Shown here in pieces: positions 1 through 5,441 of a DNA stretch of 7,914 nucleotides. The translations under genes were made by a program, and so were the position numbers. How positions within the stretch are numbered: position 1 is the stretch's first letter; each line of letters opens with the position of its first letter. The notes under the pieces are model-generated. The model was given only the letters and a program-made list of their open reading frames with translations, did not search any database and was not told where the DNA came from. Source of the stretch: Alphaproteobacteria bacterium (GTDB taxonomy: Bacteria > Pseudomonadota > Alphaproteobacteria > Rhizobiales > Xanthobacteraceae); contig VAZU01000133.1 in assembly GCA_005884745.1 (NCBI GenBank), positions 1 to 7,914 of the forward strand, given 5' to 3'.

Positions 1-350
1 CAAACAAGGATTTCCACGCGGCGATGCAGAAGATCGAGGGCCTGTTGCGGGAGCAAGGCGCGGCAAGCGAGGCCGATCGGCGCGCGCATTTCGTCTGCGC
101 GCTGTGCCTTGTCTGGCCCGACGGGCACGCCGAGGAATTCGAGGCGCGGGTCGACGGCACCTTGGTATGGCCGCCGCGCGGACAGCGCGGCTTCGGCTAC
201 GACCCGATGTTTCGACCCGACGGGTTCGCGCTCACGTTCGGCGAGATGACGAGCGAGGACAAGCACGGCCTGCCGCCGAAGGGCCGTGCGCTCTCGCACC
301 GCGCACGAGCGTTCCTGAAGCTTGCAGAGGCGTGCCTTGACCGACGCTGA
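1..350 (+). CDS. rdgB: RdgB/HAM1 family dITP/XTP pyrophosphatase, C-terminal part (5' end cut off by window)
   Basis: This is the 3' end of a non-canonical purine NTP pyrophosphatase. The family hydrolyses dITP, ITP and XTP to monophosphate plus pyrophosphate in the cytoplasm, keeping deaminated purines out of DNA and RNA. The frame is open from base 3, and about 115 residues are visible of a usual total near 200, so the N-terminal nucleotide-binding part lies outside the window. Family signatures seen are GFGYDPMF (bases 189-212), a TFGEM stretch, KHGLPPKG and SHRARAF (bases 294-314), all characteristic of the RdgB active site and C-terminus. The TGA stop at 348-350 lies inside the start of hemW, so the two genes overlap and are probably co-transcribed and translationally coupled. 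In alphaproteobacteria rdgB commonly follows rph, which would lie to the left. Identification is very secure. Confidence 0.95.
   Translation, partial: NKDFHAAMQKIEGLLREQGAASEADRRAHFVCALCLVWPDGHAEEFEARVDGTLVWPPRGQRGFGYDPMFRPDGFALTFGEMTSEDKHGLPPKGRALSHRARAFLKLAEACLDRR
326..330 (+). promoter_or_regulatory. Ribosome binding site deciding the hemW TTG start
   Basis: AGAGG lies six bases before the TTG at 337 and inside the rdgB coding sequence. The alternative in-frame TTG at 322 has no suitably spaced Shine-Dalgarno sequence, so 337 is preferred as the hemW start. Confidence 0.5.
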
Positions 351-1530
351 GGCGGCGACGATCGCCCGCGCGAGCATCGACGCCGCTGCGCCGGGCTTCG
401 GCGTCTATGTTCATTGGCCGTTCTGCCTGTCGAAATGCCCCTATTGCGATTTCAACTCGCACGTGCGCCACGCGGCGATCGACGAAGCGCGATTCGTGCG
501 GGCGTTTTGCTCGGAGATCGCCCATGCGGCCGCGCGGGCGCCCGGCCGCACGGTATCCACCATTTTCTTCGGCGGCGGCACGCCTTCGCTCATGGCCCCG
601 CAAACGGCGGGCGCCATCCTCGATGCGATTGCGCGGCACTGGCCGATCGCGCCGGACGTCGAGGTGACGCTGGAAGCCAATCCGACCAGCGTCGAGGCGA
701 CCCGGTTCCGCGCGTTGCGGGCCGCGGGGGTCAACCGCGTCTCGCTCGGCGTGCAATCGCTCGATGACGCCGCGCTGGCACAGCTCGGCCGCCTGCACTC
801 GGCACGCGAAGCGCTCGAAGCCGTGGCGGTCGCCCGCGAAACCTTCGAGCGATTTTCGTTCGATCTCATCTATGCGCGGCCGGAGCAGACCCCCGACGCC
901 TGGCGAACCGAACTCGATCGGGCGCTCGACGAGAATTCCGAGCACCTGTCGCTTTATCAGTTGACGATCGAGGCCGACACGCCGTTCGCAACGCTGCATG
1001 CGGCGGGCAAGCTGCGAATTCCCGATCCCGATGCGGCGCGCGCGCTTTACGATGCGACCCAGGAAGTCACCGCCGCGCGCGGGCTTCCCGCCTACGAAGT
1101 TTCCAACCACGCCCGCCCCGGCGCCGAGTGCCGGCACAATCTGATCTATTGGCGCTACGGCGAATATGCCGGCGTCGGTCCGGGCGCCCATGGCCGGCTC
1201 CAGGTCGATCGAGCCCGCATCGCCACCGCAACCGAAAAACATCCGGAACGCTGGCTGCTGCGGGTCGAAAGCCGCGGCCACGGCCTTGTGGTCGAGGAGA
1301 CCCTGAGCCGCGAGGAGCAGGCGGACGAACTGCTGCTGATGGGGCTGCGACTGACCGAAGGCATCGATCCGGCCCGGTTCGCCGCGACCGCGGGGCGCCC
1401 GCTCGATGCGAGCCGCATTGCCGATCTATGCGCGCAACATCTGCTCGAGATCGATGACTGCGGACGGCTGCGCGTCACGCCGGCAGGGTTTCCGCTGCTC
1501 GATGCGGTGGTGGCCGATCTCGCTGCCTGA
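337..1530 (+). CDS. hemW: HemW: radical SAM coproporphyrinogen III oxidase-like haem chaperone
   Basis: This is a radical SAM protein of the HemW family (formerly called HemN-like). Characterised members bind haem and are proposed to deliver it to respiratory enzymes; they are generally not true coproporphyrinogen dehydrogenases. With the TTG start at 337 the protein has 397 residues, the usual length. The iron-sulfur motif CLSKCPYC gives Cys30, Cys34 and Cys37 and is followed by Asp-Phe. The C-x3-C-x2-C-x-F form, with Phe two places after the last Cys, marks HemW rather than HemN. Further signatures are GGGTPS (about 79-84), NRVSLGVQS (about 133-141), FDLIYARPEQT (about 175-185), YEVSNHA and GVGPGAHG (about 279-286), then a HemN_C-type C-terminal domain around LLLMGLRLTEGID. 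The start overlaps the rdgB stop by 14 bases. An upstream TTG at 322 would add five residues. Only the exact start is uncertain. Confidence 0.94.
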   Translation: MTDAEAATIARASIDAAAPGFGVYVHWPFCLSKCPYCDFNSHVRHAAIDEARFVRAFCSEIAHAAARAPGRTVSTIFFGGGTPSLMAPQTAGAILDAIARHWPIAPDVEVTLEANPTSVEATRFRALRAAGVNRVSLGVQSLDDAALAQLGRLHSAREALEAVAVARETFERFSFDLIYARPEQTPDAWRTELDRALDENSEHLSLYQLTIEADTPFATLHAAGKLRIPDPDAARALYDATQEVTAARGLPAYEVSNHARPGAECRHNLIYWRYGEYAGVGPGAHGRLQVDRARIATATEKHPERWLLRVESRGHGLVVEETLSREEQADELLLMGLRLTEGIDPARFAATAGRPLDASRIADLCAQHLLEIDDCGRLRVTPAGFPLLDAVVADLAA

Positions 1531-1557
1531 CCGGAACCCGCCAAAGTTTGATCGCTG

Positions 1558-2766
1558 TCACGTCCCGGCGTTGAAGGCGCGCGGTGCCGGACTGACCACC
1601 TGTGGGCCTGCGGGAGCCACGCGCAGCACGGCGAGCCCGCGCTGGTTGGTGCCGTCCGCGCGGAAACGAAAAATTCCGTCCACTCCCGAGAAGCCCGACG
1701 GATTGGTCAATATCTCCGGCGCAAAACGCTGGGCGCCCTGGGTCTTGACCAGCGCGGCGACGAGCGAGACGGCATCATAGGCGAGCGTGGCGGTGCGCAC
1801 CGGATCCTGGCCGAATTTCGCGCGGTAGCGCCCGGCGAAAGCGCGGTACCCGGCCGGGTCGGGAGCCGCGAACCACGCGCCCTGGAGCGAGGCGTCGGCG
1901 AAGATCTTCGGGTCGTCCCACAACCCGGTGCCGATGAGCTGAACGCGCTTGCGATCGAGCCCGCCGGCGGCGAGCCCCTGCACGACGGAGGTGACCGCAT
2001 CGGCGGTATCGGGAATGAAAATGCTATCGGCCTGGCGCGCCGCTTCCGCCACGCGCCGCACCGGTTCCTGGATTTGCTGCCTGTCGGCCGGATAATGCTC
2101 GAGGCCCACGACCCGGCCGCCCTTGCGCGCCACGGCCTGGCGGAATTCCGCATCGACCACGCTGCCATAGGCATTATCCGGCAACAGCGCCGCAAACGAA
2201 CGTTTGCCGTTGCTCGTCGCGTAATCGACGACGCGGTCGACATCGGATTCGGGCAGGAAGCTCAGCAAGTAGACGCCGTTGGCGGCCACATTGGCATCGG
2301 TGGAAAACGCGATCAAAGGCACGCCGCGCGCCCGTGCGATCTGGGCCGCGGCTCCGACCGAATGCGCAAACAGCGGGCCCAAGATGATCTCGGCACCCTC
2401 GCCGATCGCCTGCTGGGCGGCCTGCTGCGCCCCGGGCGCGGTTCCGCCGTCGTCCTTGACCAGAAGCTGCAGGTTCGGATTGTTGAACTCGGAGAGCGCC
2501 AATTCCGCGGCGTTCCTCATCGACTGCGCCGCGAGTCCGGCGTTGCCGTTCGCCGAAAGCGGCAGGATGAGGCCGACCTTGACCTGACCCGTGCCGATCG
2601 CGGTCCCGGACTGGGCCGGCGGCGGGGGCGGGGCACCGCTCCAGAAACTGCTGCCCGGAAACCCCGAGCAGCCGGCGGCCAATGCGGCGAACCCCAGCGC
2701 AACGGCCAGCAAAGCGCGCCTTGTCGCCCCGGCGTGCCGCATCTCCCCGTGCGCTCTCCCGGACAC
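1558..2766 (-). CDS. Penicillin-binding protein activator family lipoprotein (LpoA C-terminal domain-like, periplasmic-binding fold)
   Basis: This is a predicted lipoprotein of 402 residues. The N-terminus has a basic segment, a hydrophobic stretch (about 18-31) and a lipobox AAG-Cys with Cys33 as the lipidation site. A Pro-rich linker (about 46-50) follows. The rest is a type I periplasmic-binding fold of the branched-chain-amino-acid-receptor type: VGLILPLSANGN at about 64-75, ILGPLF at about 128-133, PLIAFSTDANV at about 150-160 and LAYDAVSL at about 328-335. The divergent neighbour rsmI followed by yraN matches the E. coli lpoA-rsmI-yraN locus. I therefore read it as the alphaproteobacterial LpoA-like protein, thought to stimulate a class A penicillin-binding protein. 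Unlike E. coli LpoA (over 650 residues) it lacks the N-terminal TPR domain. The GTG start at 2766 is fixed by AGGAGG six bases upstream. The alternative reading is an ABC-transporter substrate-binding lipoprotein, but no permease or ATPase genes are nearby. The stop is 27 bases from the convergent hemW stop. Confidence 0.85.
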   Translation of the reverse strand: MSGRAHGEMRHAGATRRALLAVALGFAALAAGCSGFPGSSFWSGAPPPPPAQSGTAIGTGQVKVGLILPLSANGNAGLAAQSMRNAAELALSEFNNPNLQLLVKDDGGTAPGAQQAAQQAIGEGAEIILGPLFAHSVGAAAQIARARGVPLIAFSTDANVAANGVYLLSFLPESDVDRVVDYATSNGKRSFAALLPDNAYGSVVDAEFRQAVARKGGRVVGLEHYPADRQQIQEPVRRVAEAARQADSIFIPDTADAVTSVVQGLAAGGLDRKRVQLIGTGLWDDPKIFADASLQGAWFAAPDPAGYRAFAGRYRAKFGQDPVRTATLAYDAVSLVAALVKTQGAQRFAPEILTNPSGFSGVDGIFRFRADGTNQRGLAVLRVAPAGPQVVSPAPRAFNAGT

Positions 2767-2772
2767 GGCCGC

Positions 2773-2778
2773 CCTCCT
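2773..2778 (-). promoter_or_regulatory. Ribosome binding site of the LpoA-like lipoprotein gene
   Basis: Read on the minus strand this is a perfect AGGAGG, six bases before the GTG at 2766. It selects that GTG over the in-frame ATG eight codons further in, and predicts strong translation. Confidence 0.75.
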
Positions 2779-2810
2779 ACCGCCAACGCCGGCGCCCGTT
2801 CATAAAGGCC

Positions 2811-2839
2811 ATAATGTGGGCGAACGTCAGGCAAGTCAA
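2811..2839 (-). promoter_or_regulatory. Sigma70-type promoter for the LpoA-like lipoprotein gene
   Basis: On the minus strand TTGACT (2839-2834) is followed after exactly 17 bases by CATTAT (2816-2811). That matches the -35 consensus at five of six positions and the -10 consensus at four of six. Transcription would start near 2804, giving a leader of roughly 40 bases before the GTG start. It lies in a locally AT-richer patch of the divergent intergenic region. It is the best promoter-like match I found in the window, though alphaproteobacterial promoters often diverge from this consensus. Confidence 0.55.
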
Positions 2840-2889
2840 AGCGCGCACAGCGGGGTGGCGCGCGCGCGGACACCGTCCTAAAAGCTAGC

Positions 2890-2919
2890 TTGATCGTCCG
2901 GCGAAGCGCTCCGCACAAT
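2890..2919 (+). promoter_or_regulatory. Candidate promoter for rsmI-yraN
   Basis: TTGATC (2890-2895) and CACAAT (2914-2919) are separated by 18 bases. Each matches the sigma70 consensus at four of six positions. The -35 element begins within a 10-base perfect palindrome at 2882-2891. If used, it would give a leader of about 130 bases before rsmI. This is a weak call, supported mainly by the need for a rightward promoter in this divergent gap. Confidence 0.25.
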
Positions 2920-3055
2920 CGCGGGGCAAGGGCCGGCATCGGCGGCAGATCGAGCCGAAGGCGCGCGAGACTCCAGGGAATGGCGGATTACCCTGATCAT
3001 GACCAATCTGCCTGCATGGTCGGATTGACTGGCGGAAGGGATCCGGAGCGCAGCC

Positions 3056-3991
3056 ATGAACAAGATGGGCAGCCCGGCTCGTCATGAAACGTCGAAGCGC
3101 TACGCTCTCGCCGGGGTCGAGATCGATGCGCCGAAGCTCGCGCCCGGGCTGTATGTGGTCGCGACTCCGATCGGAAACCTGCGTGACGTGACCTTGCGGG
3201 CGCTCGAAATCCTGGCCGCCGCCGACCTCATTGCATGCGAAGACACCAGAGTGAGCCGCAAGCTGCTCGATCGCCACGGGATCAAACGGCCGCTCACGCC
3301 GTATCACGATCGCAACGCGGAAAAAGCTCGGCCGAAACTGCTCGGCGCACTCGCCGAAGACGCGGCGGTGGCGCTGATCTCCGACGCCGGAACGCCGCTG
3401 GTGTCCGACCCGGGATTCAAGCTGGTGCGCGAGGCGCAAAGCGCGGGGCATAAGGTCACGGCCGCACCGGGCGCGTCCTCGGTGCTGACCGCGCTCGTCC
3501 TTGCCGGGCTGCCGACGGACCGCTTCCTGTTCGACGGCTTCCTGCCGGCCAAATCTGCCCAGCGGCGGGCGCGCATCGCCGAGCTCGCTCGTATTCCAGC
3601 GACGCTCGTCCTGTTCGAGACCGGCCCGCGGCTCGCGGCGGCGCTCCAGGATCTTGCGTCAGGTCTCGGCCCGCGGCGGGCGGCCGTGTGTCGCGAGCTC
3701 ACGAAACTCCACGAGGAAGTCCGTCGCGGCGATCTCACGACCCTTGCGCAGCACTATGAGCATGCCGGCGAGAAGCGCGGTGAAATCGCGCTCGTGATCG
3801 CGCCGCCTCAACGCGAGGCCAGCGATGCCGAGCCCGCCGAGACCGGCGATCTGCTGCGCGATGCGCTCGCCCGCGGATCGGTGAAGGACGCGGTGGCCGA
3901 GGTCGCGACGCTGACCGGGCGTTCCCGGCGCGAGCTCTATCGGCAGGCGCTCGCCCTTCGAGAAGGCAGCAGGCATGACCCGGCGGATTGA
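3056..3991 (+). CDS. rsmI: RsmI: 16S rRNA (cytidine-1402-2'-O)-methyltransferase
   Basis: This SAM-dependent enzyme 2'-O-methylates C1402 in the decoding centre of 16S rRNA, acting on the small ribosomal subunit in the cytoplasm. The 311 residues contain a tetrapyrrole-methylase-type fold with the RsmI signatures VATPIGNLRDVTLRALEIL (about 35-53), CEDTR (61-65), LISDAGTPLVSDPG (about 108-121), APGASSVLTAL (about 137-147), FLPAK (162-166) and RELTKLHEEV (about 213-222). The C-terminal part (about 260-305) is the small helical domain with an RRELYRQAL segment. The ATG at 3056 has GGAG at 3045-3048, seven bases upstream; an ATG at 3065 is a minor alternative. The N-terminus carries roughly 30 residues before the conserved strand, longer than in E. 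coli. It overlaps yraN by 17 bases and diverges from the LpoA-like gene, as in E. coli. Confidence 0.96.
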   Translation: MNKMGSPARHETSKRYALAGVEIDAPKLAPGLYVVATPIGNLRDVTLRALEILAAADLIACEDTRVSRKLLDRHGIKRPLTPYHDRNAEKARPKLLGALAEDAAVALISDAGTPLVSDPGFKLVREAQSAGHKVTAAPGASSVLTALVLAGLPTDRFLFDGFLPAKSAQRRARIAELARIPATLVLFETGPRLAAALQDLASGLGPRRAAVCRELTKLHEEVRRGDLTTLAQHYEHAGEKRGEIALVIAPPQREASDAEPAETGDLLRDALARGSVKDAVAEVATLTGRSRRELYRQALALREGSRHDPAD

Positions 3992-4391
3992 GCGCCCAAT
4001 TTCGGTCCGGCCGCGAAACTTGGGCCCCAGTCCGCAGCGGCGAGCAGCGTTTCGCCGCGGGCTTTCGGCCGAGACCCGCGCCGCGGTCCTGCTTGTGGTC
4101 AAGGGCTATCGCATCCTGGCGCGGCGCTGGCAGAGCCCGGTGGGAGAGATCGACATCGTGGCGCGGCGCCGCCGCGTCCTCATCTTCGTCGAGGTCAAGG
4201 CCCGCGCCCGGCTCGACGATGCGGCGGAAGCGGTGAGCCAACGCCAGCGCCGCCGCATTGCCGCGGCGGCCCAGGCCTGGCTCGCCATTCATCCCGAACA
4301 CGCATCCGCCGAGATCCGCTTCGACGCGGTGCTGGTCATGCCGCGGCGATGGCCTCGCCACATCATCGCGGCGTTCGACGCGAGCCCATGA
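3975..4391 (+). CDS. yraN: YraN family (UPF0102) protein, restriction-endonuclease-like fold
   Basis: This small basic protein of 138 residues belongs to the widely conserved YraN/UPF0102 family, whose cellular role is not established. The family signature is clear: GEIDIVARRR (about 57-66) followed by VLIFVEVKARA (about 68-78). Asp60, Glu73 and Lys75 fit the D-x(n)-E-x-K core of the restriction-endonuclease-like nuclease superfamily seen in Holliday-junction resolvases. A later RFDAVLV strand (about 115-121) also fits. Nuclease activity is therefore a fold-based inference only. The ATG at 3975 overlaps the rsmI 3' end by 17 bases, with AGAAGG upstream at 3961-3966, which suggests translational coupling. 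The first 25 or so residues are Arg/Pro-rich and less conserved-looking, so a downstream start cannot be excluded. Confidence 0.9.
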   Translation: MTRRIERPISVRPRNLGPSPQRRAAFRRGLSAETRAAVLLVVKGYRILARRWQSPVGEIDIVARRRRVLIFVEVKARARLDDAAEAVSQRQRRRIAAAAQAWLAIHPEHASAEIRFDAVLVMPRRWPRHIIAAFDASP

Positions 4392-4416
4392 GCGAAGTAC
4401 ACCGTTCATCAAGGGG

Positions 4417-4445
4417 TTTCGGCTGAAGACAATTCGATGCAATAA
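4417..4445 (+). promoter_or_regulatory. Weak candidate promoter upstream of gshB
   Basis: The 105-base gap between yraN and gshB holds an AT-rich patch rare in this window. TTTCGG (4417-4422) and CAATAA (4440-4445) are spaced by 17 bases, and a TG dinucleotide lies just before the -10-like element. The consensus match is poor, so gshB may simply be read through from rsmI-yraN. Confidence 0.2.
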
Positions 4446-4454
4446 ATCGTCGTT

Positions 4455-4488
4455 TGCGGGCGCCTTCCCGCAGCACGGCAAAGGCGGG
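4455..4488 (+). other. Hairpin-forming leader with alternative pairings just upstream of gshB
   Basis: TGCGGG (4455-4460) and CCCGCA (4467-4472) form a perfect 6-bp stem with loop CGCCTT. The same CCCGC (4467-4471) can instead pair with GCGGG (4484-4488), and the loop CGCCTT (4461-4466) is complementary to AAGGCG (4481-4486), next to the ribosome-binding region of gshB. No run of T follows, so it is not an intrinsic terminator. A regulatory role is inference only. Confidence 0.3.
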
Positions 4489-4496
4489 CAGCAGCC

Positions 4497-5441
4497 ATGG
4501 GCCTGAAGGTGGCGGTGCAGATGGATCCGATCGAGCGGATCAACATCCGCGGGGATTCGACCTTCGCCCTGTTGCTGGAGGCGCAGGCGCGCGGATTTCC
4601 CGTCGCCTATTACACGCCCGACCAGCTGGCGATGCGCGACGGCGCCTTGTTCGCGCGGGTGCGGCCGCTATCCGTGGTCGACCGGCAGGGCGAGCATTAC
4701 ACGCTGGGAGAAGCGCGCCGCGTGGAGCTCGCCGGTTTCGACGTCGTCCTGATGCGGCAGGATCCGCCGTTCGACCTCGCCTATGTGGCCGCCACCCACC
4801 TGCTCGAACGCATCCATCCCGGCACGCTGGTGGTCAACGATCCCGGGCACGTGCGCAACGCGCCGGAAAAGCTGTTCGTCATCGAGTTCGCGGACCTGAT
4901 GCCGCCGACGCTGATCACTCGCGACCGCGCCGAGATCAAGCAGTTCCACGCCGAGCAGGGCGAGATCGTGATGAAGCCGCTGTTCGGCGCCGGCGGCGCC
5001 GCGGTGTTCCGGCTCGCCCGCGAGGACATGAACTTCGGCTCGCTTTACGACCTGTTCGCGGCGACGTTTCGCGAGCCCTGGGTGGTGCAGCGCTATCTGC
5101 CGGCGGTGCGGCAGGGCGACAAGCGCATCATCCTGGTCGACGGCGAGTTCGGCGGCGCGGTCAACCGCGTGCCGCAGGCCGACGATCTGCGCTCCAACAT
5201 GGTGCGGGGCGGCGCCGCACAGGCGACCGAGCTCACCGCGCGCGAGCGCGAGATCTGCGCGCGGCTCGGCCCGGCCTTGCGCCAGCGCGGCCTGCTGTTC
5301 GTCGGCATCGACGTGATCGACGGGTTCCTCACCGAGATCAACGTCACGTCGCCGACCGGCATCCGCGCGGTGAGGAATTTCGGCGGCCCCGACATCGCGG
5401 CGCTGATCTGGGACAAGATCGAGGCGATGCGGCGCAAGTGA
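4497..5441 (+). CDS. gshB: GshB: glutathione synthetase
   Basis: This ATP-dependent ligase joins gamma-glutamylcysteine and glycine to form glutathione, the second step of glutathione synthesis, in the cytoplasm. The protein has 314 residues, almost the same as E. coli GshB. An N-terminal pre-ATP-grasp domain (about 1-120, starting LKVAVQMDPIERI) is followed by the ATP-grasp domain. Visible signatures are NDPGHVRNAPEKLF (about 114-127), the glycine-rich loop VMKPLFGAGGAAVFR (about 158-172), VVQRYLP (196-202), RVPQADDLRSNMVRGGAA (about 224-241) and FVGIDVIDGFLTEINVTSP (268-286), with the metal-binding Glu-x-Asn at 280-282. The ATG at 4497 has only a modest AAAGG at 4480-4484. The gene follows rsmI-yraN as in many alphaproteobacteria. 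Its 3' 349 bases are overlapped antisense by the over-long cysI frame. Confidence 0.96.
   Translation: MGLKVAVQMDPIERINIRGDSTFALLLEAQARGFPVAYYTPDQLAMRDGALFARVRPLSVVDRQGEHYTLGEARRVELAGFDVVLMRQDPPFDLAYVAATHLLERIHPGTLVVNDPGHVRNAPEKLFVIEFADLMPPTLITRDRAEIKQFHAEQGEIVMKPLFGAGGAAVFRLAREDMNFGSLYDLFAATFREPWVVQRYLPAVRQGDKRIILVDGEFGGAVNRVPQADDLRSNMVRGGAAQATELTAREREICARLGPALRQRGLLFVGIDVIDGFLTEINVTSPTGIRAVRNFGGPDIAALIWDKIEAMRRK

Noticed and set aside
232..1281. A 349-codon open frame on the - strand
   Set aside because: It is antisense to rdgB and hemW, both clearly identified by motifs. Its translation resembles no family I know.
1531..1557. Terminator between hemW and the convergent lipoprotein gene
   Set aside because: The 27-base gap shows no stable inverted repeat and no T tract.
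2074..2805. A 243-codon open frame on the + strand
   Set aside because: It is antisense to the lipoprotein gene, which has a lipobox, a strong ribosome-binding site and a promoter. The frame looks like a high-GC shadow.
2859..2868. Alternating GC run as a possible Z-DNA or regulatory element
   Set aside because: Such runs are common by chance in a genome this GC-rich, and nothing else supports a function.
2878..3087. Small frames of about 61-65 codons on both strands in the divergent gap
   Set aside because: They overlap the rsmI start and each other, show no recognisable motif, and lack clear ribosome-binding sites.
3735..4481. A 248-codon open frame on the - strand
   Set aside because: It is antisense to the ends of rsmI and yraN, and both real genes carry full family signatures.
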